Source of the DNA: Endocalyx cinctus
Taxonomy: Eukaryota > Ascomycota > Sordariomycetes > Amphisphaeriales > Apiosporaceae
DNA: 64,000 nucleotides
Direction of reading: 5' to 3'
Assembly (NCBI GenBank): GCA_001600455.1
Contig: BCKC01000001.1
Coordinates: forward strand, 894,441 to 958,440
The notes beneath the pieces are model-generated. The model saw nothing but the letters and a program-made list of their open reading frames with translations, did no database searches and was not told the DNA's origin. Positions 46,684 through 58,226 of the stretch are shown here, piece after piece. Every line of letters begins with the position of its first letter. Position 1 is the stretch's first letter. A program made the translations under genes and the position numbers.

Positions 46684-48109
46684 TTCGACACCGCAAACTA
46701 CCTAAAGGTGGGAGGCCGATATTATGTATGAGGTCCAGGCTCGAATCATGGAGTAGTCTAAGACTGGGCGACGAGGAGTATCATAAAAGTTAAGTAGCTG
46801 GTGGTATGCCTGAGATCATGGCTACGTGTTGTGTAGTTATTTAGATTGACCCTTGCGTTTTTTAATCTAGTATCCGCGGCAAAGTGCGGGGTAATGACAC
46901 CGTGCTGGATATTACATGTCCCCGAGTATGTTCTTGGAAAATGATATTTGCTTACAACCAATCTTCCAGTATCTGCTTTGAACGGGAGGTAATAGTGTTT
47001 CAGGCTTCTATAGTAAGTTAGCAGCACGAGTCTAAGGCCCGAATAACCCTATTAAGCCCGTAATTATTCCCCCAAAAGTGCCGTTAATTATACTCCGTAC
47101 AGAGTGATCCGATGTCAACGAAATAGGATCTGGGATAAATAGTTGTCTTGGTTTCCTCTTGTGTACTTTTAGTCTTTCTTCTCTACAGCCACATATTTGA
47201 TTCAAAATGCTTATCCTCTCACATTGCCGCCCACATGCTAATAGATTTTATATCCATGGATGCGTCAAGGCAGTGATGTCACAGTCTAGGGTTTTACAAT
47301 GGGACCCCAATCACCTACCCATGGGAAAGAAAATAAAGATCACTCCTATGGGGGCCCCACGAAAAAAAGAAGAATTCCTACCAATTTCCCATAACATAAA
47401 ATTATTTTATCACGGTATGGTCGCAGCGAAAAGAAGAAACACTTGCAAAAAAAAAAAAAAAAAAAAAAAAAGGGACAGCCAGTTGATTAATTAACTAAAC
47501 TATTTTCAAGTAGTACTTATGAGTAGTATTGAGATCACTCCGTAATCAATTGAAGATGTGAAGAAAAGTGCGCGATGGCGAATTGATAATGTATAAGTGA
47601 TGATGGTGTTGCTCTCTAGGTTCTCCCGATATTGATCATACTTTGATATGTCATGGTAGGGAAGTGGGGATTTGCCAAGCTCCCAGGAGATTCCCATGGG
47701 TGCATGGGAGCTTGGCGTGGGATAGGAGTGTAAACCAACCTACCAGCCTACTTGAAGAGTTTATAGAATAGCCTAACAGCTGACATGTGTCTGTACAGTG
47801 GGGATGGGTTTGGATCGGACGATCCCCAAGTACAGAAGAAAAAAGGCAAGGGGGGGCTTATCTGACTACATAATCTAGAATTCGATGAATATAATCAATC
47901 AATATAAACAAAAAGATCATGAGATACAGTCACTAAAGACTTGGCAGTGGTCCTACCACATGCAATATGCGGGGGCTGGCATCGCGCCGAAGAGTATAAA
48001 TTCTATTAGGAAGCTTACGTAGCTAAGTATACGACTGTCATCATCTTCTCTCGGAATTAGGGACTTGTGAACTGGCAGCACGTGCAGCGTGGATTGTGTC
48101 ACCGCCATT
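46684..48109. other. Divergent intergenic region
   Basis: This spacer between the HET gene and the acyltransferase contains a 25-base poly-A run and no supported gene. The 5' parts must hold both promoters. A phrase around 47680-47715 (CTTGGCAAGCTCCC... / CATGGGAGCTTGGC) forms an imperfect inverted repeat. Confidence 0.5.
47447..47471 (+). repeat. Poly-A tract, 25 bases
   Basis: There are twenty-five consecutive A residues in the intergenic region. No flanking element was recognised. Confidence 0.95.
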
Positions 48110-49381
48110 ATGGCGACGTCTAATAACATCATCACAATGCGTCGGCATGACCTTGACAACCTCCGCACGTTCCTCTCTGGCCTCGTCACTGTTCATCATA
48201 CCGCCATTTCGTACGGTGGTGTCGGGTACTGGTACAAGATGTCCCCCTTTTTCACCGAGTTGTCTCCTGTCTTACTAGGCATGGTCGCATTTGATCAATC
48301 CTTCTTTATGGGGCAATTCTTTTGGATTTCCGGACGCGTCTCGGCCCAGTCTTTGGCCCGCACCGCGCCGTCCAAATTCATCAAGAATAAGCTTCTTCGT
48401 TTAGGTCTCCCCGCCTTAGGGTACAGTTACCTAATAGACCCTCTAGCTCGCGCCATGGCTTTGCCTGAGTGGAACTCCTCTTTGCTTCGCTCCCATTTTC
48501 TAGAGCGCTGGGGAGAGACTAGCGGCGTTCTCGGTCCTACGTGGTATCTTGGAACGCTCCTGTTGTTTGATATTATTGCCGCTTTGGGCTCGGGAGTATG
48601 GCGGAAATCAGAAGCCAATCAGGAAAAGAAACCCGACAAGTACCGTTACCGGTACCGCGCTCTGAGCAAATGGGGCTGGATAGCTGTTGCGACTTCCTCC
48701 TTCCTCGTCCGCTTACGTTACTCGTTGGGTGATATGCTTCCGATCATCGCTCTTCAACCTGCCCACGCATCACAATACGTATATGCATATTATCTCGGAT
48801 ATTTGTCTTTCAAAGCCGAAGAGCCTCGAATGATCTCGCCGATCGAGGCTTCGCACTTGGTCACAGAAAAGGGGCCAAACCATAGCAAGAAATATCAATC
48901 CACCGGTCTCATCCCAGCTGTTTTTGTTTCCTTGGCTACTCTATCGATGCTATTCATTCCCGCCTATCTCAGGCCTGGAGACCCGATCGAATACTTCGCC
49001 AATAACTTCTCGAATGGCTGCAACCTCACCGCCCTCATGTATGCGTTCTGGAATGAATTTTCTTTCGCTTTCGTCAGCCCTGCCATCATGCGATACTTTC
49101 AGCAATATCATTCTTATCCCGTAAGAGCCTCGACGATCAACCCGCGAGGCTCTTATGCCGCATATCTGGTGCACACGCCAGTTTTGGTTGGTTTTCAGGT
49201 TCTCGTTGACAAGTTCCTGACCTCATCAGGAGGACTTCCCTCGTGGATGAACGGTGGGTTGGGCCGTCTGATTGGCCCGTTTGCGGTAACGCTTGGTGTA
49301 GGCTTATCAAGTAATTATTTATCTTTTGCTCTCGGAAATGCCTTAATCAAGTGGATTCCAGGACTCAAGAACATCGTATAA
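48110..49381 (+). CDS. Membrane acyltransferase 3 family protein
   Basis: Intronless, 423 residues, about ten hydrophobic segments. It resembles the acyltransferase 3 superfamily, which moves acyl groups onto sugars, lipids or natural products at membranes. The N-terminal RRHDLDNLRTFLSGLVTVHH contains the family's first helix with its Arg/Asp/Asn-Leu-Arg core and a conserved His. FFMGQFFWISGRVSAQS and LLRLGLPALGYSYLIDP follow, then GPTWYLGTLLLFDII and, near the end, RGSYAAYLVHTPVLVGFQV, the typical final motif with a His. The first ATG in frame is at 48110; a second at 48137 begins directly at the conserved segment and is a possible alternative. No biosynthetic partner is adjacent. Confidence 0.85.
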   Translation: MATSNNIITMRRHDLDNLRTFLSGLVTVHHTAISYGGVGYWYKMSPFFTELSPVLLGMVAFDQSFFMGQFFWISGRVSAQSLARTAPSKFIKNKLLRLGLPALGYSYLIDPLARAMALPEWNSSLLRSHFLERWGETSGVLGPTWYLGTLLLFDIIAALGSGVWRKSEANQEKKPDKYRYRYRALSKWGWIAVATSSFLVRLRYSLGDMLPIIALQPAHASQYVYAYYLGYLSFKAEEPRMISPIEASHLVTEKGPNHSKKYQSTGLIPAVFVSLATLSMLFIPAYLRPGDPIEYFANNFSNGCNLTALMYAFWNEFSFAFVSPAIMRYFQQYHSYPVRASTINPRGSYAAYLVHTPVLVGFQVLVDKFLTSSGGLPSWMNGGLGRLIGPFAVTLGVGLSSNYLSFALGNALIKWIPGLKNIV

Positions 49382-49455
49382 TTAAGCGGTGGGACAAGGT
49401 CAACATTCGGCTAGTTCATTAGACAGCGCACGATTTTTAGATGTACCAAAAGTCT

Positions 49456-49497
49456 GTTTCTTTTCATTTCATTTCTTTTCTTTTTCTTTTCTTTTTG
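49456..49497 (+). repeat. TTTTC-type low-complexity tract
   Basis: Imperfect repeats of TTTC/TTTTC lie just downstream of the acyltransferase gene. They are probably part of its 3' region. Confidence 0.8.
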
Positions 49498-49721
49498 ACT
49501 AGATATCCAAGAAATAATATTAGAAAAAGACAAAAAAGAAATGCTGCCCCGACAGTATCCTTTCTAGATGACAAGTAACCGTACACTCTATATGATTCTA
49601 ATCCTCTTCCATGTATGGCTTCTCAATGATTCAGTGTACTTCTACCGAAATTAGTATCAACCACTTAGAATATCTTGTTGGTCTGTTAGCTTACAGGTAT
49701 AAAATATTAATGGCCATATGA

Positions 49722-50174
49722 TTAGCTCTGGAGCTGAGTATAGACTGCCAAAACATCCGTATGGTAGCGCTTGGCCTTGAGAAGCGCACCAATGAGTCTG
49801 GTCAACTTGTGTCCATCAATAAACACCAAGTTTTCGTTCATGAACAGAATCCCTTCTTCTGCATATTCTTTTAAAGGCTGGAATGTAGTATAAGGCTCGC
49901 ATGTAGTATATAGATGCTCGAGCCTTCGGTTCAAGAGTGAGAGGTAGTCCTCATCATGCGTATTCGATCTCTGAGAGCGTTTGGTCTCCAATAAGTTATA
50001 TGCGCTGTCCGTAATCATGTTCACTTCCACGTACAACTGGTGGAGCTTGTTGTAGAAGGCGCCATAATCAAACCCGCCGTGGTCAACTTCCGGGTTACTT
50101 CGCTGGGCAAACATGATCTGCTCGAGAAAGTAGCAGCTGTCGAGAAGCTCGGAACACTGAGTTTCTACATCCAT
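49722..50174 (-). CDS. Small helical protein of unknown function
   Basis: Intronless frame of 150 residues with its own ATG, no signal peptide and no membrane segment. The composition is that of a folded helical protein, with regular hydrophobic spacing (CSELLDSCYFLEQIMF, YNKLHQLYVEVNMITDSAYN, YLSLLNRRLEHLY, LTRLIGALLKAKRYHTDVLA). I recognise no family. The 3' end converges with the acyltransferase. It is considered real because of its composition and length within an AT-rich neighbourhood. Confidence 0.55.
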   Translation of the reverse strand: MDVETQCSELLDSCYFLEQIMFAQRSNPEVDHGGFDYGAFYNKLHQLYVEVNMITDSAYNLLETKRSQRSNTHDEDYLSLLNRRLEHLYTTCEPYTTFQPLKEYAEEGILFMNENLVFIDGHKLTRLIGALLKAKRYHTDVLAVYTQLQS

Positions 50175-53100
50175 GATGAGTACTTGTTCTAGAGTTAATT
50201 AGAGAGATAGAAGCGGATGGGAAGTGTTTATGATAATTAGATATAGTTTCAACGGTGTTCAGTGACAGCGATAGATACTCTTAAGCCTAAGACAGAGTCT
50301 ACAGGCTGTGACTATTGTACATTTATGACACACTCGGTGATACAACACCGTTTATATAAATTTGAGCAAGACAATATAGATTATACCAATTTTCATTCTT
50401 ACTGTGCCATGAAATCCCAAATTGTCACAGAATAAGTAAAATTTCCGTGACATATTTATGCCTTCGTATCATGATTCACTGGTGGTTTAAAAGTTTCATG
50501 AACATCGGACTAATGTAATCATGACAAGCGAAGTGATATAAAATTTGCTGAAGATTCAGTGTATTCTAAGCGACAAATGTCTGCTAAACCGACACAAGTA
50601 TTACATATGTCCATCTGATATATGTAGCAAACACCGAGAAAAAAAACCAGTCATTGCTTTCGGTTTCATAATAATAAAGGAGGAAAAACACTACACCGCA
50701 GATATCTTTTCATGATTAAATAGAATGTAGTTGGTCTGCTATCAGTGATTCATAGATAAGCTATAACTTGAAGGGAATTTAATATATGGAAGTAAAACAA
50801 AGGCCCATATCATCTCGTCTTATTGAAGCCATCTTTTCTAAAGCCTTGGCTTAGTAATTATTGTAGTATTTGAATTTCTGGCCTACCCAGATTACTCTCT
50901 AAAGGGCCTGATTGTTTTTTGGGATACGGACATAGGGTACATTTTATCTCGTTATAATTTCAATTATAAATTATTTATATAATTATTTTTTAATATTTAT
51001 TTCTCTTTATTTAAGTTATTTTAATATTATTTTCATTTTTATTTTATTTTAAAATATTGTGTCAGGAGTGTGGTCAGGGAGACCGGGCGGGAGTGGCTCC
51101 GGATGACAAGGGTGCGCCAGGAAGAGTCAGCGGATATGATCATTTCACATATATAAAGTAGACGTATTTCGGCTCTGTTCAAGAAGATCAAGCCATGGCC
51201 CATAATCAATCAGAAGACACGCTTCTTTTCAGAAAAAAAATTGAAGTTGACTGCTTTCGTTCTAAGTTACGGCCGGAAGGCCAAAGTTCCCATATAGCCT
51301 TCATATATTTTATGGCCTGCGTTCCGTCAGTACGATCTATCCAAGTCAGAAAACCCCTTATAGCAGGCCACCACCCTGCTGGAAATACGTTGTTCCGCAC
51401 AGCGGTGTTCTCGTCCTTGTTCGATATTTTTACAGGGCGAACATTGTATGATCCAAAACGGGGGATGCAATAATGTTGTATTTTCTTCCGTCTAAAGTTC
51501 TAATACCTAGCAATCTTCCCTCTTTCAAATATTATCAAGAAAAGTGGGACATCCAGTATAAGGAGGGCTCTTCCCCACATGTGTGAGTACACCTTTCCCA
51601 ACATCTTCCATCTTCAGAGCTTGTTTCCGAATTGGAATTCGAGCAACCTGTTGCCTTACAATTGGGCCTCGGGGAGTAGACTGAGCCGAGATAAAAACGA
51701 TGGTACAGTTAAGTTTGTAAGATCCAATTTTAAGCTTCATAAGAACATTAGCTGCGCCTTAGCAATGATGGGGGCTGTTTACACGATAGCTGTGGCTGAC
51801 GCAGTTTAAAATTCAGATTTACCTTTCTAGTATCTAACGCTATTAACTCAATTAATATTCTGCCAAGGAATCTACGTGTTGGGTTAACGTCGAATATTAG
51901 ACTGGTATGTATTAAATCGGATTGGGTTCGGTTCCTAACAGCTCTGAGTGGCATCTTACATAAGTATCTTTCTCTGCTTTTCTCGAGGAAGGTTAGAATT
52001 TGTTCAGAACGTGTATCTACTACATTTCTATTAATTACTATGTATATTTTATTACGATAATTGGCGCCAATGGGGTATTGTGATGGTAATATCAGGACAG
52101 CGTTGAAAATAAACCTCTGGCCTAGGCCCATATAGATCATCTTGAAATACTTACACAGCTTCACACGTCAACAATGCAACTGCTCTTGTCAAGAATCACT
52201 CTTCATTTCTCCGACACAGCTATAATATTTCAAATCTTGTAGATGAGGTTGATAAATTCTAAGTGGGAGCAACGCTTGACGGAACTTAACTTAAAACTAC
52301 GAAATAAAAAATGAAAACTGCCTGAAGGTTATTTGGTTTACCTTCGACGGGGCTTTTTTTACCAGCTCTTTAGATTTAAAAACAGTAAATCTAGAAGTGT
52401 AATATTAGAGTATCATAGGGTGCTAATGTTTCAATTCTTTGGTTAAGTATTGTAGACATGAACAAATCTGCCAAGATACCTAATGAGAAAAGGGTGCTGC
52501 TGTATGTGGAGTTTTCACCATTATATAATAATAATAGTTCTAGATTGCGGTTATACTAAACGATAGTTAAATATAGTGTTGATTATTAGTAGCTAGCTGG
52601 AGTATAAGCCACACCAGCCACATCACCAGCCACAGGCTGGTGTATGTGGCCAGTGCGGAGCTGGCCTGTACGCCAGCTCACTTACACTCGAAATAATTCT
52701 GACTAGCAGAATTATTTCACAACATCAACAACAATAATAACTTCATTTTTCAGAACAGTAAAATCTTACGATTTTAACCCAACATATAGGTTATTACGGT
52801 CACTTTATAATGATACTCGGTAGCTTCACATTTCCGTAGTACTCGATTTAAGATTTTTCTCAGTAATAAGCCCTACGGCATGACTGTCTTAACTTATACA
52901 ATTTAAACTTAGACGCTTACTTTATAACAACGGTGGAATATACGTTGGTGAAGGTATCATATCATAGCAACGACTTTAATTAACGGAAACATGGCGAAGT
53001 AACGGAAACTTTACATCCGAAAAAAAAACCTCCAAGTATGAAGAACTTTAAAAGAAGACAGTGAGTGGTAGGCATCATGGTAAACTACTGGCTTGCGCGC

Positions 53101-53305
53101 ATATAAAATGATCGTCTTCTCCCGTACTTCTGGCATATAATTGTTTTATCATCAAGCCTTCTCTCTCTCATTAACAACACTTTATCCATTTCCTTATTTT
53201 TCCTTATTTTCTTTATTTCTTTATTTCCTTATCTAAAAAAATCAAAAAAAAAATCTCTTTTTCTTTTATCTCTCTTCGTTTCATAAAAAAAACCAAAAAA
53301 TCAAG
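50175..53305. other. 3.1-kb AT-rich region with hairpin-rich repeat remnant
   Basis: No supported gene is present. An island of higher GC at 51060-51140 and an ATG-started frame of 92 codons at 51195-51473 may be a mobile-element remnant. A set of inverted repeats at 52.6-52.7 kb is listed separately. The last 150 bp before the next gene are CT/T-rich, as in fungal 5' UTRs. Confidence 0.5.
52617..52718. repeat. Three consecutive inverted repeats (LTR-like)
   Basis: GCCACATCACCAGCC/GGCTGGTGTATGTGGC (52617-52650, one extra base in the right arm) is followed by GGCCAG/CTGGCC (52648-52666) and GAAATAATTCTG-ACTAG-CAGAATTATTTC (52690-52718, a perfect 12-bp stem). Stacked hairpins like these are common in fungal LTR ends, but no paired LTR or element body is visible in the window. 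Confidence 0.75.
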
Positions 53306-53841
53306 ATGCAGTTTCTTGCTATCATCCTCGGCCTCGGTCTCACCATGATCTCGGGCGTGTCAGCTGCTGACATCACTTGCTACGAGACGGGCCCAGTCTT
53401 CGAGAACAAGGACACGGCCAATTACAACGTGGAGCGCGCTTGCGACGGCTATGACGGCAACCAAGGGGCTTACCAAGGGACATTCGTCCCCGGTGAGGCC
53501 AAGACCTCTTGTGTCGCGCTCTCGGGTACTCAGAAGCTCAACACCTTAATCCAAAACTTGAACACGGACTCGTCGTTTGATATTGCCGACGCCGACTGCG
53601 TGTTCCAGCTCGAGAGCATCATCAAGCAATGCGACATGGGTGGCGAGAGCACTAGTGATGGCTGGAGATTCCGGTAAGCATTCTTCTACCCTCTCTTGTC
53701 CCTCTCAATTTATTTGCTTTTACATTCTTCTCTATATACGAAGAGAGAGAAGGGGATCATGTTGCAAGGTCAGGTCAAATATGTTTTACTAACTCATCAA
53801 CTTCGCCTTTTAGTGCCGACCCCAACGACGGTATCTGCTAA
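53306..53841 (+). CDS. Small secreted six-cysteine protein
   Basis: Predicted 131-residue precursor. Exons are 53306-53673 and 53814-53841, with a 140-bp GTAAGC intron. The short second exon supplies only ADPNDGIC and the stop. The signal peptide MQFLAIILGLGLTMISGVSA precedes a mature protein with Cys25, 46, 69, 98, 109 and 131, enough for three disulfides. The C-terminal pattern CDMGGESTSDGWRFRADPND with a final Cys is shared, from memory, by a widespread group of secreted ascomycete proteins of unknown function. It could be an effector or a cell-wall-associated protein; that is inference. The long CT-rich leader before the ATG suggests strong expression. Reading only the first exon would lose the sixth cysteine. 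Confidence 0.8.
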
Positions 53842-55139
53842 ATGGCTGCGGACCTACCGTCGGCATTCCCAAATTCTAAAGGCAACGAACTGAAGAGCTT
53901 GGGATGACAAAATCTGATCATGGGGTCTCATCATATTCGGGGTTGCAAACATGAAATTAAGCTCATGGGACTTTTAGCCCGCATCATTCTTTTTTTGGTC
54001 TTTTCAATTTATCTTTTTCTCTCTCTCATTTTCTGTCTATTTTTCATCTAATTACATCCAATATTAGTCATTCATTAATAGATAATCAACTATTTGCTCC
54101 CCTAGATACACTCTCTATGAACATGCTACGTTACGCTGATGTCACGTCGTGAATACGATGTAGCAACACTTACACCAGCATCGGCAAATAGTCGAGTTAG
54201 AAGTTGCCATCCCATGTTCTTATTGATCAAATGTTCCCATGGCTGATAGTATATATACATATTGCAATTGCCAATGTTAGTAGACTCGGGAGTGATAACA
54301 ATGCTATGACGAGTTAATATAGGCGCTGGAAGGGGTGTACCCACTTAAGGGGGGATAGACTTACCTGGGCAGGGATGTGCCACTTTTTGTGAATATTAAT
54401 TATTTCAGAGAGGGTAATAATCAAATAGAGAATTAGAGAGGATCAAGAATACAACTTTATTGAAAACTCCCAAATTAAGTCTTATCACCAGAGAAAAGAC
54501 ATAAATGCCAAGAATTTGTACTGGTTCTATGGACAATTCTTAGTCTATGGTTACAGCAAAAGTGCATATAGAATTTCCGAGGCAAGTTGGGTGTCCTCTA
54601 AGAACTTCATGTTTGATGCCTGCATCCAATCGCAATTGATTTTGGATTGAGCTACTTAGAGCCTGTGTTGTAATACATTCTTACTTATGTACCAAGTTGA
54701 TGACCCCCGCCTACCTAAGTAAAAGATAAATCAGTCTGCAAGATCTCTACACATACTGTTCACAGCGACATATTTAATGGGGCTCTGTTAATTGTGAGGT
54801 TTTTGGGAACTGGCAGCAAGATTACTTTATAGGATTCAAAGTCTCTGTTATTGTTTTACAGTATTGATGATTTTGCGGCATAAGAGTAATGGTAACGAAA
54901 ATATTGATTTCGTCAAACTAACTATATAAAAGAAAGTAAATTCCTTAACACGTTAAGAGCCGTATTAACACTACACTATTATAGCTGTCTTTTTTAATTA
55001 GTTGGGTCGTGATTATCATCCGAATACATTTAATACAATCTGCCATCTTCTGGAAAACTGCCCATAAATAACTTTGACTCGGCTATTCATCATTTATACT
55101 CCATGTAATATCCCCATTACATACTAATTATTGTAACTA
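53842..55139. other. Convergent intergenic region
   Basis: No gene is supported between the secreted protein and the membrane protein. The sequence is AT-rich with short T-runs after the secreted-protein stop. Confidence 0.5.
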
Positions 55140-57776
55140 TCAATTGGCTAAGGGAGTGTAAATCGTTTCTTCAGTCGGTGAACAAGAGCTGGAAATCCCT
55201 GTACCGTGCCCGAAATCTGTCGCGTTGGTGTCAATTGAGACTTGCAATCCGGACGAACAGAACTCTGACGGCTCCTTAACTTCCGAACTTAGATTCCGAA
55301 TAGTGGAGCTGACACGTGTGATGGATTCGTCATTATTATAGGTGTTTTCCAGGCTGTTTAGGTTGACTTCATCCCTTTTACTTTGTGAAGCTTCATGCGA
55401 TTTCTCGTTGGCTTCGGGGATAACTATTCGACGGAGGATAGGGTGCTCTGGGTCGGTAAGGTCTAGACTTGCCAAGGACTCACTGATACTTCTGACGATT
55501 GGAACTTCTTCGGTACATTTAGCCCACGTGCTGAGGTCCAGCTCTTCGTGTGCTAGGCGATGAAGCTGGAGGCTACCATTGCTTCTCCATTCGAGGTAGG
55601 CATATGGCTTATATTTTCGGTGTCTGTAAATACAGGCAAGAAATGGTTCTGCCACGTAAGACGCAATAATTAATAGAGTTCCCAAGATGAAAGTCATCAA
55701 GAGACCAAAGAAGCTAAATGATGTATGCACCGAACTTCGGATTTTCTGTATTATTTTTCAGTAGTTAGTGTTAGCAAACAAGTCAAAAGTTTTTCCTAGT
55801 TAATTTTAATATAAAGCCTGGAAGATGTACCTGGTTATCGCACCATTTTTGCTCCTCCTTATTCGCCGGTCCTGATCGTAATCGAAGGAACTCAGGATCA
55901 ATTGTTCCGATGGCAGTGTTCACAACTATAATTGGTCAGTTGGCATTCTGTATCATACATATTCTAGTAAAGTGCAACGCTTTCTACATAATTTAAAATT
56001 CAACATACTAAAAGTATAAGGATTCTGTTAGTCAATATAACAAAATAAATTGAGGTTGGTATAAAATGAGGAAGGACTCACCACGAAGCCTGGAAACTTG
56101 CTAAAATCATATTCCACCAGTTGATGACATCTATCTTCCATTGATCATGGGGAAGAGGTGACTGAATGCCACTGAACATTCGAGATTGTGATGCGAGAGC
56201 TTTTGGTCCAAGAGAACCTAGGACCGCCGATATACTGTTGGGATTCTGCGATATGCTTAAGAGAGGCCAAACAAGCCGAGTACCAGAGCTGCTTGACGAT
56301 ACTGGTCGGTTTGCACTTAAATCATCTCTTGTCATATTGAACAATGGCGCCGCGCCATACATAGCCTCTGCGAAGCCAGCGAGGGGTCCACAGCCTTCCC
56401 CATTTTTGTAGGCCGCATTGCAAAATTGCCACTGCTCTAAGCATGCCATGGGAGACGCCGCCACATCTTGATGGTAACTTGACGCGTTTCCCGTAGACCC
56501 TGGCTGAGTATATTTTTTCCAAGGTATCGTTGCTCGATACCAGTCGTCATCCATTTTTTCTTCGAACAGGACTCCGTTTCCTGAAAGGAAAGCAAATGTC
56601 AAATCACCATCTGACCTTGCCAACTCCGAATTTGGTGTGAAGGAACCATGTCCGAGATACCTTGCATTTGGAAGTTAATATTCATTAGTTCAATGCGAAA
56701 ACTTTGAACTTTATTCATTTATATCTTTTTTTTTTTTTTTTTTTTCATGTGTGTGTGTGTATGTGTGTGTGTGTGAAAATGGAGTAACTAGTTACTTACC
56801 CAAGTTTGAAATTAAGGGATGAAGGGTTACTGCTGCCACTCTTATTAAAGTATTGGAAGTCGATATCTTCCATCTCATAAATAAAATCTTGATCATCGGT
56901 TGCCCCAGTTGTCTTTTTTCCATAGTGGTATCTGTCCCATGCTCTATTGTCCTCAACAATATGAGTTGTATACCCCTCAGTTTCTAGTGGGGAGCACTGC
57001 AGTACGTATCTGAGCAGGGATTGTTCCTTTAGAGGAGCGTTTAAACCTAAGTCATCGTTGCTGTTCAAGTATCCAGAGTCCAAGCGTAATGTAGATTGGG
57101 AATTTTGACAGATTTTATTGGAAATAAAACAATCTGAGGAACCGTTCATAATCGTCCGCAAGCTCGGGGTAATGAATTTGTTGCAAGCCGCTGTATCAGA
57201 TTGATTATTATCATCGGAATGATCTGCGCTATAGCACTGTTGGGCATAATTTGCTGCATTGTTTAGATTCTCAGAATAGAAGTGTAAAAGAGCCCTCGTG
57301 TCTTGGACCGTGCCATTTACTATAAGCAGTCCACAGTTTTCGCTTCGTACTAAGACTTCATCGCCTACACCGGTTGAAATCTTCGAAGAGAAGCCGCCAG
57401 CAATTGTGAAACTAACAAGATAGAGAAATGCAAATAGACCAAGGAATAATATCTGAACTGAACTTTTATCGCTTGATTTACGCCATGCCCAAAATACTCT
57501 CATAATGTCGAAGAGTCCGGCTTCAGGGCTCGCTGAGTTGCGCAGAACAACTTGACGCTGGTGATGAACAGCATTTCGGGGTTCAGGGGTCGAGTACCGC
57601 CTATGGAGGAACAGGCAGATAATTTTCCAGAATCTAGATGCTACCAATGCGATGAAGAATGATGTAAAAGATATGAGGAGATTTCCGTATTCCGTTGTCG
57701 TGGTGAGAGTCAAGCCTAGGACGGGGCCTCGAGACCAGTTGGTCCAGAGGCCAAGGTGTACGGTGTTATCCATCAA
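55140..57776 (-). CDS. Multi-pass membrane protein of unknown function
   Basis: Four exons: 56800-57776, 56660 down to about 56098 (or 56082), 55831-55925, 55140-55745, giving about 746 residues. Membrane segments are LLISFTSFFIALVASRFW and VQILFLGLFAFLYLVSFTI near the N-terminus and FFGLLMTFILGTLLIIASYV late. Between them lies a large loop rich in Cys and N-glycosylation sites, likely extracellular. The cytosolic tail is Ser/Glu-rich. This layout matches a common but unnamed ascomycete membrane-protein family. The exon 2/3 junction is a problem. The consensus donor at 56081 gives a frameshift and an early stop, and only a weak donor (GTTTCC at 56097) joins exon 3 (VNTAIGTIDPEFLRLR) in frame. 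The expected join QASW-VNTA is one base off, so this may be a frameshift or a sequence error. Confidence 0.65.
56710..56775. repeat. Poly-T and (GT)n tract in intron 1 of the membrane-protein gene
   Basis: A run of T residues (about 56727-56745) is followed by GT dinucleotides inside the first intron of the membrane-protein gene. This explains the intron's above-average length (139 bp). Confidence 0.8.
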
Positions 57777-57923
57777 GTTAATATTTAATAGACCGGCAGA
57801 AAATAAGGCGGAGCATTGGTAAGGATTTTGATATACTCTCTACAGATACCACTGACAAGGAACTCCGTTTTGGTTAGCAAAAGAAGGCTTATATAGAGAT
57901 TTCATAATTAGATAAATACCTTG

Positions 57924-58226
57924 TCATTTCTGACACATGTCAATTAGACTACAACAGAAATCGAAAATTTTGAGGTAGCTTTGTAATACAACCATGATAT
58001 CATATTGATAGCCTTGAATCATCTTCTTAAATATAGTAATTATCCAAAGAAGACATGCTCCCCAACGATACAACATGAGGCCAAAGAAAATAGCATTTTG
58101 AAGAAGATAACCAATTACTGAGAAAACATATTCACACAATACTTTATAATAAGAGGGAATTTCTTTACTGATCTGCAATATACGAGGGTGATTTCCTATT
58201 TTTGCCACCATAGGGTAATATACTCA
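57924..58226 (-). pseudogene. Decayed fungal protein kinase fragment
   Basis: The minus-strand frame reads YYPMVAKIGNHPRILQ, later LYRWGACLLW, then YQYDIMVVLQSYLKIFDFCC and SLID. These line up in order with the short fungal kinase-like proteins that carry RLGxHPRIV, LRWACQAAEA, the HCDI catalytic loop, NLKICDF and GSxID. The catalytic His and the Gly of DFG are lost (QYD, DFC), and most differences are towards A/T. It would not be an active kinase. The alignment is from memory of the family pattern and is moderately secure. Confidence 0.45.

Noticed and set aside
48089..48110. Upstream GTG start for the acyltransferase
   Set aside because: Eukaryotic nuclear genes start at ATG; the first in-frame ATG is at 48110.
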